Assembly (NCBI GenBank): GCA_017428105.1
Contig: JAFRRM010000017.1
Location: 1-64,000 of the forward strand
Origin: Lachnospiraceae bacterium
GTDB taxonomy: Bacteria > Bacillota > Clostridia > Lachnospirales > Lachnospiraceae
Direction of reading: 5' to 3'
Length of the DNA stretch: 64,000 bases
Position numbers and translations under genes: made by a program. Below are positions 24,676 to 32,656 of the stretch, piece after piece. Within the stretch, counting starts at the first letter, position 1. Each line of letters begins with the position of its first letter. The notes under the pieces were generated by a model. That model saw only the letters and a list, made by a program, of their open reading frames with translations, did no database searches and was not told the origin of the DNA.

Positions 24676-24697
24676 CATATGAGCAACCGTTCATATG
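24676..24697. promoter_or_regulatory. ArsR/SmtB (CadC/CzrA)-type operator
   Basis: A 22-bp palindrome with arms CATATGA and TTCATATG (8 of 11 pairs match) resembles the operators of Zn/Cd-responsive ArsR-SmtB repressors. It begins immediately downstream of the -10 box and covers the expected transcription start, so a bound repressor would block the HMA/ATPase operon. No ArsR gene is in the window. Confidence 0.75.
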
Positions 24698-24698
24698 T

Positions 24699-24727
24699 AT
24701 TGTAGCACTCGTTTTTCGGCCTGTCAA
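24699..24727 (-). promoter_or_regulatory. Sigma-A promoter of the metal-efflux operon
   Basis: On the minus strand a perfect TTGACA (24722-24727), 17 bp, then TACAAT (24699-24704). A strong core promoter fits control by a tight repressor at the overlapping operator. Confidence 0.85.
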
Positions 24728-24756
24728 GATAAAATTATCGGATTATGCCAAACACA

Positions 24757-24790
24757 GACAAAAACCCCGCAGCCAAATGCTGCGGGGTCC
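24757..24790 (-). terminator. Rho-independent terminator
   Basis: A 9-bp stem CCCCGCAGC/GCTGCGGGG (24765-24773 with 24779-24787), 5-nt loop, then T-rich sequence on the minus strand. It ends the DUF3592 gene. Confidence 0.85.
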
Positions 24791-24834
24791 TGTTTCCGGG
24801 CGCCGGGCAGAACCGGCCCCCATACCTCAACGGC

Positions 24835-25860
24835 TTATTCCACGACGGTCTGCTCGCTCTCGCTGATTGCAAAGACCGTAAGGAAGAGCGAATCGAAATC
24901 ATCGGAATTCGTCCAGACACGGTAGAAGTAGCGGCCGACCGGAATATTGACCCGGTGCTGCTCCGCTTCGTCCTCGTGCACGAACCTGCCGCTCGTTTCG
25001 ATGCGGGCCATGGGCGCGCCGTCCCTGGACAGATTGTAGACCAGGTTCGGGAACTTGCTCAGAAGATCAGTCTCCATGCGCAGCCCGCGTCCGTGCAGTT
25101 CGTCCCAGATGTTCCTGCCGTCGAATTTGAACCAGGATTTCACGGAGAAGAACTCGTTGTTCATGCTCGTGGTCGTGACGTGCCCCACCTCATGCGGCTG
25201 CACGGTACCGGTCACATGGTTGGTGAACTGGAAGGGACGGGCGCCGACCAGAGCCTGCTTCAGCATCGTGCCCTCGTAAAGGATGTTCCGGTCCGCGTCT
25301 TCCATGATATAGCCGGGCTTAAAGGTATTGCCGTCAAAGCGGACGTAATATTCGGTCACGCCGGGCGCCTGCTTGAAGCCGGTAAAATCGACTCTGCTGG
25401 CTCTGGGCGCCGTCTCGTCGAGCTCTTTGCTCTTTTTGAACGCCTTCAGCATTAAAACGACGCCGCCGATGACCGCGAGCGCGCCGGCACCGATCAAGGC
25501 GGGTGACACGAACTTGCCGACCTTGGTGTTGGAGGTGCGGCCGGGATCCGCCGGGTCGTAAAGGACCTTGATCTCATCGCCGACCTTGTATTCCTTGGCA
25601 AGATTCACAAATTCGGTCGTGCAGTCCTTGCCGTCCGCCGTAAAGGCGACCGTGACGTCGTACTGCAGTTCTTCCTTGCCGTCGTTGATCTCGGTGTGCT
25701 CCTCCACCGCGGTGACCTTGCCAACGGTCTCCACGAAATTCTCGGTGTTGAAGCCGTTCATCACGATGCCGAACACGATCAGGACGATGCCGATCGGCAC
25801 CAGGAAGCGGGCGGGGCCCGTGTTGCGCATAAACCGTGCAAATTTGCTTTCCGTATTCAT
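24835..25860 (-). CDS. DUF3592-domain membrane protein
   Basis: A 341-residue protein. It has a first helix at about residues 17-35 (ARFLVPIGIVLIVFGIVMNG), then a DUF3592-like extracytoplasmic beta domain (about 45-115, ending KEYKVGDEIKVLYDPADP), and a second helix at about 125-145. The C-terminal soluble region of about 190 residues resembles LURP/tubby-like scaffolds in length but is not confidently assigned. The ATG at 25858-25860 follows AAAGGAG; upstream codons run into the promoter and are excluded. Role unknown, possibly cell-envelope maintenance. Confidence 0.65.
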   Translation of the reverse strand: MNTESKFARFMRNTGPARFLVPIGIVLIVFGIVMNGFNTENFVETVGKVTAVEEHTEINDGKEELQYDVTVAFTADGKDCTTEFVNLAKEYKVGDEIKVLYDPADPGRTSNTKVGKFVSPALIGAGALAVIGGVVLMLKAFKKSKELDETAPRASRVDFTGFKQAPGVTEYYVRFDGNTFKPGYIMEDADRNILYEGTMLKQALVGARPFQFTNHVTGTVQPHEVGHVTTTSMNNEFFSVKSWFKFDGRNIWDELHGRGLRMETDLLSKFPNLVYNLSRDGAPMARIETSGRFVHEDEAEQHRVNIPVGRYFYRVWTNSDDFDSLFLTVFAISESEQTVVE

Positions 25861-25929
25861 GCTTTCTGCTCTCCTTTTATCATTAATTGTACTACCGTAA
25901 AGCCTGCCGCGATTCCGCGCGGCCAGGAT

Positions 25930-25959
25930 ATTATCCCACAAAAACGCGCAGCGTGTCAA
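25930..25959 (-). promoter_or_regulatory. Sigma-A promoter for the DUF3592 gene
   Basis: On the minus strand TTGACA (25954-25959), 18 bp, GATAAT (25930-25935). Confidence 0.65.
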
Positions 25960-26058
25960 CGGCGGAAAATGAATATTTCTTTTATCCGCACCAATTCGTT
26001 TTCGCCCTTATCTGCAATTTCGGCGTCTTTGCCTGCGGATATCACTTTCTTTCCATCC

Positions 26059-27471
26059 TTATTTCGCGCCGCCGAAGACTTCTTCCTTCTTTACCTGCAG
26101 CGCGGCGATCTCCTTTTTGCCGAGCGGATAGACGAAACGCAGGATGATGAAGACCAGCAGGAAGAGGATCGCCGGGATCATGACCGACGAATTGTACATG
26201 CTCTTTAAGGCAGTCTCGCTCAGGCCTTCGGTCTTTAATTCGCTGCCGTTGTAGCCGATCCGAAGCAGCGGGACGTTGATGAGCACGGTCGCGACAGTCT
26301 GGCCGAGCTTGCGCATGAAGGTGTAGAAGGCATAGCTCGTGGCCTCGTCGTTCAGGCCGTAGGTGACCTTGTTGTAATCGATCGCGTCGGTCGCGAGCGC
26401 CCAGATCAGCAGGAAAATGAACGCCGTGCCGATGCCGCTCATCAGGCACGCCGCGAGGTACAGCCACACGTTCGTGACGCCGAAAAGGGCCAGCACGAAG
26501 AGCAGGATATAGAAGGCCGCGGCGACCAGGATGCCGTAGGCGCAGACCTCCCGGCGGCCGAACTTATTGCCGAGCTTCGTGGCAAAGAACATGACCACGG
26601 CGACCGGCAGGTACTGGAAGACCGTCGGCAGCATCGTCAGACCGGGCTTGCCGAAATAATGATGGAAGAGGTAGCTGTTGTAGCCCTGGCCGAACATCTG
26701 CGCCGCCAGGAAAAGCATGCTCGCCAGGCTGACGGCCATGAACGGACGGCTCTTCAGCAGGATCCTGATGACGCGCATGGTCTCGCCCTTTGCACGCGGC
26801 GCGGGCTTCGATTCCACGCGTTCCTTCGTCCAGGCGTAGCAGAGCATGTAGGCCAGCACGCTGAGGACGGCGATTGCGATCGCGCCGATGAAGACCTTGT
26901 TCTGGCTCATCTGCTTCGTGCCGTCGGCGAGCTTCACGTAGCACATGCTGGCGAGGACCATTGCGGGCATGGCGCCGAAGGTGGAACCGATCGAACGGAA
27001 GACCGACAGCGCGGAACGCTCCTTGTCATCGGAGGTGATGACCTGCGCGAGGGACCCGTAAGGAATATTGATGCAGGTGTACAGCATGCCGAAAAGGATG
27101 TAGCTGATGTAGATCCAGGCAAGCCTGCCGCCGGCATTAAGGCCGCGCACGTCCAGGAACATCAGGACCGCCGCGACAGCCACCGGGACCGCGAAGATTT
27201 TGATCCATCTGCGGTAGCGGCCGTCCTTGCCGGGCTTGGCGCGGTCGATGATGCGGCCCCAGATCGGGTCGTTGATGGCGTCCCAGATGCGGGCAACAAT
27301 GGTCATGATCATGACGCTCAGCACACTGATCTCAAGGACGTCGGTGTAATACTTGTTCAGAACGCTCTGGGTGAGGCCGAAGACCAGGCAGGAGGCGAGG
27401 TCGCCCATCGCATAGCCGATCTTATCCTTTGCCTTGATCCCGCTCGTGCGGGAAATGTAGGACTGTTCCAC
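26059..27471 (-). CDS. GPH-family (glycoside-pentoside-hexuronide) cation symporter
   Basis: A 470-residue, 12-helix major-facilitator protein of the GPH family (MelB/XylP type), recognised by KIGYAMGDLASC near the N-terminus, DAINDPIWGRIIDR with the cation-site aspartates, and IGTAFIFLLIWALATDAIDY in the second half. It would import a glycoside or sugar acid with Na+ or H+. It is the last gene of a left-facing operon with a GH31 glycosidase and a sugar-isomerase-like protein. GPH carriers (YihO/YihP) accompany sulfoquinovosidase in known sulfoquinovose clusters, which supports the pathway proposed for this region. Confidence 0.9.
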   Translation of the reverse strand: MEQSYISRTSGIKAKDKIGYAMGDLASCLVFGLTQSVLNKYYTDVLEISVLSVMIMTIVARIWDAINDPIWGRIIDRAKPGKDGRYRRWIKIFAVPVAVAAVLMFLDVRGLNAGGRLAWIYISYILFGMLYTCINIPYGSLAQVITSDDKERSALSVFRSIGSTFGAMPAMVLASMCYVKLADGTKQMSQNKVFIGAIAIAVLSVLAYMLCYAWTKERVESKPAPRAKGETMRVIRILLKSRPFMAVSLASMLFLAAQMFGQGYNSYLFHHYFGKPGLTMLPTVFQYLPVAVVMFFATKLGNKFGRREVCAYGILVAAAFYILLFVLALFGVTNVWLYLAACLMSGIGTAFIFLLIWALATDAIDYNKVTYGLNDEATSYAFYTFMRKLGQTVATVLINVPLLRIGYNGSELKTEGLSETALKSMYNSSVMIPAILFLLVFIILRFVYPLGKKEIAALQVKKEEVFGGAK

Positions 27472-27521
27472 TGTAGTTCTCCTTTATGTGTAGATCTTGC
27501 TGAAACATATTTTGAAAAGAA

Positions 27522-27641
27522 GATTGCCGCGTCGCTGCGCTCCTGCACAAGGCACGCCCTTCGGGTGTCGCGATGACACACCGCTGGAGTGTCGCAATGA
27601 CACAATGTTGTCATCCTGAGCGCAGCGAAGGATCTTCCTGC
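27522..27641. repeat. Compound short interspersed repeats upstream of the GPH gene
   Basis: Two elements lie side by side. One is 27522-27600, with GATTGCCGCGTCGCTGCGCTCC at its left end (given here as the core GCCGCGTCGCTGCG) and GTCGCAATGACA at its right end. The other is 27610-27641, whose core is TCATCCTGAGCGCAGCGAAG followed by GATCTTCC. Both cores are widespread intergenic repeats in bacterial genomes. A second copy of the latter lies at 35678-35725 in inverted orientation. Confidence 0.75.
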
Positions 27642-27642
27642 T

Positions 27643-29649
27643 TTATTTTTTCTTCCGGCTGGCCGGCACGCCTTCGATCCCGGCGATCCCCCGGAACAGC
27701 TCCGCGAATGCGCTGTCCTCGCGGTAAAAGACCGGGACCCGTCCAAGCGGCGCCTGTGCGGTAAAGGACAGCGGCCCGTAATGCACCTTCCCGTTCCACA
27801 GACCGACCCATTTGCCCTCAGGCAGACGCACACGGCGCGTCGTCTTCCCCTCGTCGATCACCGGGCAGACGAAAAGGTCGTCCCCGAGGAAATAGGCGTA
27901 GGGGTCCTTGCCCGCCTTGAAGCTGCCGGCTTCCCAGAAGTCGGGGCGCATGGCCGGGATGCCTTCTTTCGCATCGGCGAGCAGCTTTTTCAGATAAGGG
28001 GCGAGCGCGGCGTGGACCTTCGACAGCATCACGGTATAGGGGATGACCTCGATGTCATAGGGCTGCGCGTTCACCCAGGGGCGGATCGCCTCGTGGCTGC
28101 GCATCATCGGGCTGAAGGTCCCCATTTCCATCCAGCGGATGAAGAGCTCGGCGTCGCGCCTGAGCTTGCCGAAGGAGAAAAAGCCGCCGATGTCGGCGTG
28201 GACGAGCGGGACGCCCGAAAAGGCGAGCGAGAAGCTGGCCGGCATCACGCAGGGCATGCCGTAATCCTTCGTGCGGTCGGTGTGCTGGTCGCCGTTCCAG
28301 AGGATCGGCGCGTATTCCGCGATGCCGAGATACCCGGAGCGCGAGAAGAACATTTCGTCACCCGTGCCGAACTCCTCGATAGCTTCGCGGTTGACCTTCG
28401 CCCACAGGACCGGCCAGACGTTGTGGAGCTTCGCGGGGTCGCCGTCATGCAGCACGCAGTCGGTCGGGAGGTACTCGCCGAAGTCGGCCATCCAGCCGGA
28501 AATGCCGAGGGCGAGTATGTTGTCGCGGATCAGGGTCTCCTTGATGTATTTCACGACTTCGGGGTCGGTCAGGTCCAGCATGCCCGCGTCGAAGGTCGTC
28601 GATTTGATGTGATAAATGCTGCCGTCCGTGCGGCGGATGAGGTACCCTTTCTCGGCGCATTCCTCGTAGAGGCGGCCGCCCTTCACGAGGTAGGGATTGA
28701 TGTAGGCAAGGAAGCGGATGCCGCGTTCTTTCAGCTTCGCGACGGCTTCCTTCAGGCCGGGATAAAGCGTCTCGCTTGCCTCCCAGTTCCACCAGACCTG
28801 CTTGCCCATGACCGTGCGGTTCTCGCCGCACCAGTCCTGGCACCAGACGCCGGCGATCTTCGCGCCGTCATCCTGCAGCTCGAAGGCCGTGGAAACGACC
28901 TGTTCGGTGCCGCCCTGGATGCCCACGATCATGCCGTCGAGGCACCAGTCTGGCAGGTACTGCCGCACCGGATGGATCCGGGCGAGGCGCTTTGCCTGCT
29001 CACGAAAACTCTCCGCCTGCGAGAGGATGATCGCCTCCGGGCACGCGTCAAAACCGAAGCGGTAGCCTTCCTTCTCCAGATAACTCGTGCCGTCGGCCGG
29101 GGTCTCAAAGAGGACCATCAGGCCGCCGTCGGTCACGAAGACGGGCATCGGCGCGTAACTGCCGATCTCCTGGTGTTCTTTTTCACGGTAGAACGCGCGC
29201 GGCAGGACGGCCTTTTCGATGACGGTCTTCGCCTTGATGTGCTCGGAGACGAAATTGACGACGTCTTCGCCCGCGAGGTTGACCTTGCGGTACTGCTCGC
29301 CGCCGCCGAACACGGCTTCCTTTTCCCGGGCGGGCAGGGCAAATTCATAGCCCCAGCCCTCTTCGCCTTCGGGAGTCATCCGGAGCACGCCCTCTTCGGT
29401 TTCTTCGAGGGTGAGTTTCAGGCTGTGCCCGTAGGCCGAGAAGATGAGGGCTTCGCCCTCCTGCGCGAGGTCGGTGAGGGGGATGTTCTCCTCCTTCACG
29501 ACTTTTTCCTTCACGGTCCCGCGGTTGGCGCTGTATTTCTTTTCCTGCCGGACCGCGGTCACGAAGGGCTTCTCGGGGCTGTGGAGGACGAGCTCCCGCC
29601 CCGAAAGAGTGACGGTCCAGACGGCGTTTATGATCTCAGACTTGAACAT
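27643..29649 (-). CDS. GH31 alpha-glycosidase, YihQ (sulfoquinovosidase)-like
   Basis: A 668-residue cytoplasmic GH31 enzyme closest in motif layout to E. coli YihQ. Matches are GGGEQY (115-120), LDGMIVGIQGG, VWCQDWCG, GWMADFGEYLPTD with the nucleophile D389, and NGDQ with the acid/base D454. Compared with YihQ, equivalents of Q262, Q288 and W304 are kept (Q245, Q271, W287), but sulfonate-binding R301 is Q284 and Y508 is F490. It should therefore hydrolyse an alpha-glycoside of a modified or acidic sugar; sulfoquinovosyl substrates are likely from context but not proven by the pocket. It sits between the GPH importer and the isomerase-like gene. Confidence 0.88.
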   Translation of the reverse strand: MFKSEIINAVWTVTLSGRELVLHSPEKPFVTAVRQEKKYSANRGTVKEKVVKEENIPLTDLAQEGEALIFSAYGHSLKLTLEETEEGVLRMTPEGEEGWGYEFALPAREKEAVFGGGEQYRKVNLAGEDVVNFVSEHIKAKTVIEKAVLPRAFYREKEHQEIGSYAPMPVFVTDGGLMVLFETPADGTSYLEKEGYRFGFDACPEAIILSQAESFREQAKRLARIHPVRQYLPDWCLDGMIVGIQGGTEQVVSTAFELQDDGAKIAGVWCQDWCGENRTVMGKQVWWNWEASETLYPGLKEAVAKLKERGIRFLAYINPYLVKGGRLYEECAEKGYLIRRTDGSIYHIKSTTFDAGMLDLTDPEVVKYIKETLIRDNILALGISGWMADFGEYLPTDCVLHDGDPAKLHNVWPVLWAKVNREAIEEFGTGDEMFFSRSGYLGIAEYAPILWNGDQHTDRTKDYGMPCVMPASFSLAFSGVPLVHADIGGFFSFGKLRRDAELFIRWMEMGTFSPMMRSHEAIRPWVNAQPYDIEVIPYTVMLSKVHAALAPYLKKLLADAKEGIPAMRPDFWEAGSFKAGKDPYAYFLGDDLFVCPVIDEGKTTRRVRLPEGKWVGLWNGKVHYGPLSFTAQAPLGRVPVFYREDSAFAELFRGIAGIEGVPASRKKK

Positions 29650-29668
29650 TCCTTCTCCTTTTTCGGCG

Positions 29669-29727
29669 GGTGCGAGCCACCCTCACCCGGCCCTTCGGGC
29701 CACCCTCTCCCGCTTCCGGGAGAAGGT
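29669..29727. repeat. Double-hairpin intergenic repeat
   Basis: The 79-bp gap between the GH31 and isomerase-like genes is almost filled by two adjacent hairpins: GGCCC-TTC-GGGCC (29689-29701), and a CCTCTCCCG/CGGGAGAAGG stem with a 4-nt loop (about 29703-29726). The CACCCTCACCCGG... and CTCTCCC... units resemble a dispersed bacterial intergenic repeat. It may modulate readthrough within the operon. Confidence 0.6.
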
Positions 29728-29728
29728 T

Positions 29729-31156
29729 TTAATACTCGTAAACTTTAAACCCGTACAGCCCGGCGAGGGCTTTGAGGGTCTCGGCGTGACGGCCGCGGAT
29801 CACGGCAAAATGAGGTTCGAAGCCGGTGGCGACGCTGTCTTCCACGAGTTTCCGGCTGTCCGCGTCCGTCCGGACGACGAGCGAAGTGCCGATGAACTGC
29901 TTCGGTTTATCAAGGGCGCAGCCTTCTGCAATAAAGAAGCGGAAGGTCCCGTCCGGCTCGCGGCCGATGCGGAAGATCGTTGCATCCGGGAAGGCTTCGC
30001 AGCCGAAATCCATCGCCGGCCCGATCTTCCGGTTCGGATGCACGCCCACCGCGGCGCCGGTATCTTTCCGCGCCAGCGAGCAGGCGGCCATGCCGCAGTG
30101 CCAGAAGGTCAGGGTATTTTCGGTCTCGTCAAGCGCCACCGGGTCGCCGAAAAAGACGGCTTCGCCCGAAAGTTCCCGGCCGATCCACATGGAGAGCGCC
30201 CCGTAAAGATCCGCCTCGCAGGCCGCTGCAACATTCTCGTCGTTCAGGAGCGAAAGCACCGTGCAGACGGGCGTCCCGAACTCGGTGAACAGGTCCGGCC
30301 AGCAGCGGGAAGCGAGCGCGCCGATTCCGTTTTCGCGGACAAATTCCGTATAGGCCTTGTACAGGCGGGCATGGTCCAGGCGGTTCTTCTCCGGCGTTTT
30401 GTCGAGGCCGCAGGTCACGGCTTCGCTGCGCGCGAGGTATTCCGCGCACTCTTCGTCGGTATAGGTCTTCGCTTTATTGATCAGCTCGCGGACTTCTATC
30501 GAGACCAGCTCCGCGCCGAAATTGTACATCATCTCAGCATCCAGCGCGCGGCCGAAGCCGAAGCCCTGGGGCGTATGGCCGACCGCCGCGATCTTCAGGC
30601 TGCGCATTTTCTCCCGGATCCGGACCGCCTCGGCCTCCGCCGGGCTTAGTTCTGCCGTGTTTTCTCCGGCCGGCGCAGCGTTCCCGTCTTTCACGGCGGC
30701 AGCTTTGGCCGCCGCCTTCATCGCCGCCAGGATCGCCTCACGGACATTTTCCTCCTCGGGCGCGCCGAAGACATAGGAAAACGGCCGGTTGCCGAAGTTT
30801 CGGAGCGTGTGCGCCGCCGAATAGGCGCCGGTCAGCGAATTGAGTTTCAGCCGCCCGCCGTCTCCCGCCGGCTCGCGCAGGGTCCAGAGAAGGACCGGGC
30901 CGTCATAACGGCGCAGGACCTCCGCCATGTAGGCGCCGTTCGCAAAGGTGAGGTCCTGGAAAATGACCAGCCCGGGCCGAAGCGGCGCAAGAAAGTCCCG
31001 AAGCGCCTCCACCGAAAGCAGGGGCTTTTCCGGGACGACAACATCTCCGTCAAAGCTTTTCAGGAGCCTTGCGGAGCGCGCAAACTGATCGGCCGCCGTC
31101 TCCATGTGAAAGGTTCCGACGCCGACCGGCAGATATACAGTGATAAACGATTCCAT
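29729..31156 (-). CDS. L-fucose/L-arabinose isomerase-like protein (candidate sulfosugar isomerase)
   Basis: A 475-residue protein of the FucI/AraA superfamily. The C-terminal half has the family blocks ASRCWPDLF, LSLLNDENVAAACEADLYGA and LTFWHCGMAA, carrying the E/D/H metal ligands that support aldose-ketose isomerisation. It is the first gene of the operon, followed by the GH31 and the GPH carrier. It would convert the released monosaccharide to a ketose for the transketolase encoded nearby; isomerising sulfoquinovose to sulfofructose is the specific inference. The ATG at 31154-31156 behind GGAGG is chosen over one 11 codons upstream. Confidence 0.75.
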   Translation of the reverse strand: MESFITVYLPVGVGTFHMETAADQFARSARLLKSFDGDVVVPEKPLLSVEALRDFLAPLRPGLVIFQDLTFANGAYMAEVLRRYDGPVLLWTLREPAGDGGRLKLNSLTGAYSAAHTLRNFGNRPFSYVFGAPEEENVREAILAAMKAAAKAAAVKDGNAAPAGENTAELSPAEAEAVRIREKMRSLKIAAVGHTPQGFGFGRALDAEMMYNFGAELVSIEVRELINKAKTYTDEECAEYLARSEAVTCGLDKTPEKNRLDHARLYKAYTEFVRENGIGALASRCWPDLFTEFGTPVCTVLSLLNDENVAAACEADLYGALSMWIGRELSGEAVFFGDPVALDETENTLTFWHCGMAACSLARKDTGAAVGVHPNRKIGPAMDFGCEAFPDATIFRIGREPDGTFRFFIAEGCALDKPKQFIGTSLVVRTDADSRKLVEDSVATGFEPHFAVIRGRHAETLKALAGLYGFKVYEY

Positions 31157-31188
31157 GGCACCTCCGGTGCTTTCGTGAATTCTCTTCA

Positions 31189-31217
31189 ATTCTATGTGTG
31201 ATCGGGCTTTATGTCAA
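31189..31217 (-). promoter_or_regulatory. Sigma-A promoter of the isomerase/GH31/GPH operon
   Basis: On the minus strand TTGACA (31212-31217), 17 bp, TAGAAT (31189-31194), 33 bp before the start codon. It abuts the stop codon of the upstream DUF5131 gene, so the operon has its own start site. Confidence 0.75.
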
Positions 31218-32330
31218 GGACGAGCGCCGCATTTCCCCTTCGATCCAGTCCGTAATGACCTCCGTGACGTAAGCCTGCTCCTGCTCCGTCAGGACCTTGC
31301 CCGCGGGGATGTGATGCCATTTCTCCAGGCAGGCCCGGCAGCAGCAGGCCGTCGCATGCTGGGCGATGAAGACCGGATGCCCCTTCATGGGCGTCTGCTT
31401 TCCGTCATTGTCGGGATTTTCCGGCGCCAGGCGCTTCGCAACGATCTCGGCGGCGTGGCGGCGGACGGTGTCCATGCCCTTCTCCGTGATGTAATTCCTG
31501 TCCTCATCGCTTAAGTGAAAGCGGCTCCGAAAGACCGAGTGCCCGAGAACTTCCTGCAGCGCTTCCCGCGCCGGCAGGCGGTAGACGACGGCTGCGCCGG
31601 AATTCTTCCCCGGAGTATAGCTCCAGCCGGACTTTCGTGCCTGGGCAATTTGATCCTTCCGCTCGATATGATAGGTCCGGCCGTCCATGACGAAGACCGC
31701 GCCCGTCTGCTTGAAGCTAAACGGCACGCCGCAGCGGATGCATTCCCGCCGGGCCTCGCGGACCCATTTGTCCTCGCAGGGCCGCGCCTTCGGCCCCGAC
31801 TCGCCCCCGCAGGTCACGTGGCCGATCAGGCCCGACGCGAGGTACTTCTCCATTTCCACGGGACCGAGCATGGGCTCGCAGATCACCTCGCGGTGCTTCA
31901 GCGGCAGGTCCAGCAGGATCGGCAGGCGCAGGTCCGCCCGCGCCTGGTCTTCGCAGGTGCTGCAGACGGTCACGTGGTCCCAGCCCTCGCCCCAGTCCGG
32001 TGGTGCGCATTCCATAAAGCGGCCGATCCGCTTGGTGATGATGAAAAAATGCAGGTCCCGCCGCGTGCGGATCATGTCCCAGCAGTCCTGCCGCCAGGCA
32101 TCCGCCTCGTCCAGGAAGAAATCCGAGGTCATGCAGGTGTAAACGACGCCGTCTGCCGCCGTCAGCTTGTATTCCCCCTGCCGGTTCTTTTTGAGCGGCA
32201 GGTCAAAATCGCCCGTCTTTGCCACGACGGACGCATCTTTTCCTATGCTTTCGTCCCGGCGGTAAACGTAGCAGTTTGCGCAGCCGGGACTGATCTTATG
32301 GCAGCCGTGCCAGGGATTCCAAACGGACAT
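31209..32330 (-). CDS. DUF5131 (phage Gp37/Gp68-like) protein fused to a DUF4186 domain
   Basis: A 373-residue protein with two recognisable parts. Residues about 1-250 match DUF5131, opening MSVWNPWHGCHKISPGCANC with a radical-SAM-like cysteine cluster and containing VCEP/ICEPMLGPVE and TCGGESG blocks. Residues about 270-373 match DUF4186, including HPVFIAQHATACCCRACL and WHHIPAGKVLT, with further metal-ligand-like Cys/His. Neither domain has a well-established activity that I can name. The ATG at 32328-32330 starts the first domain. It shares no obvious role with the sugar operon beside it. Confidence 0.78.
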   Translation of the reverse strand: MSVWNPWHGCHKISPGCANCYVYRRDESIGKDASVVAKTGDFDLPLKKNRQGEYKLTAADGVVYTCMTSDFFLDEADAWRQDCWDMIRTRRDLHFFIITKRIGRFMECAPPDWGEGWDHVTVCSTCEDQARADLRLPILLDLPLKHREVICEPMLGPVEMEKYLASGLIGHVTCGGESGPKARPCEDKWVREARRECIRCGVPFSFKQTGAVFVMDGRTYHIERKDQIAQARKSGWSYTPGKNSGAAVVYRLPAREALQEVLGHSVFRSRFHLSDEDRNYITEKGMDTVRRHAAEIVAKRLAPENPDNDGKQTPMKGHPVFIAQHATACCCRACLEKWHHIPAGKVLTEQEQAYVTEVITDWIEGEMRRSSLT

Positions 32331-32350
32331 GGTGTGCAGCTCCCGATTTT

Positions 32351-32656
32351 TCAGCGGTTGTATCGGACGCCTGCGGTGATCAGCAGCGCGAGCCCGGCCG
32401 CAAAGGCGACCGCAAAGACGATAAAGGACGATGCCTTTTCTGTACACCACAAAAGGATCGCCGTGACGATCAGCCCGGCGCCCGCGATGAGCAGACCGAT
32501 CCCCGACAGGGTACAGAAGGCTTTTTTGTCTTCTTCGCGGATGTTTTCCCGGTGATAATCATGCAGGATATTGATTTTTTCTTTCTTCCAGAGCAAAACG
32601 CCCAGCACCGCGCAGACGATGCCGACAGCCCCAGTCACGATAACGCCGAGGATCAT
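32351..32656 (-). CDS. Small membrane protein, DUF3784-like
   Basis: A 101-residue protein with three predicted helices: an N-terminal one (MILGVIVTGAVGIVCAVLGVLLW), a charged loop (KKEKINILHDYHRENIREEDK), then two helices. This layout is that of DUF3784-type proteins in Firmicutes. The start follows AAAGGAG and overlaps the GNAT gene stop by 4 bp. Function unknown. Confidence 0.7.
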   Translation of the reverse strand: MILGVIVTGAVGIVCAVLGVLLWKKEKINILHDYHRENIREEDKKAFCTLSGIGLLIAGAGLIVTAILLWCTEKASSFIVFAVAFAAGLALLITAGVRYNR

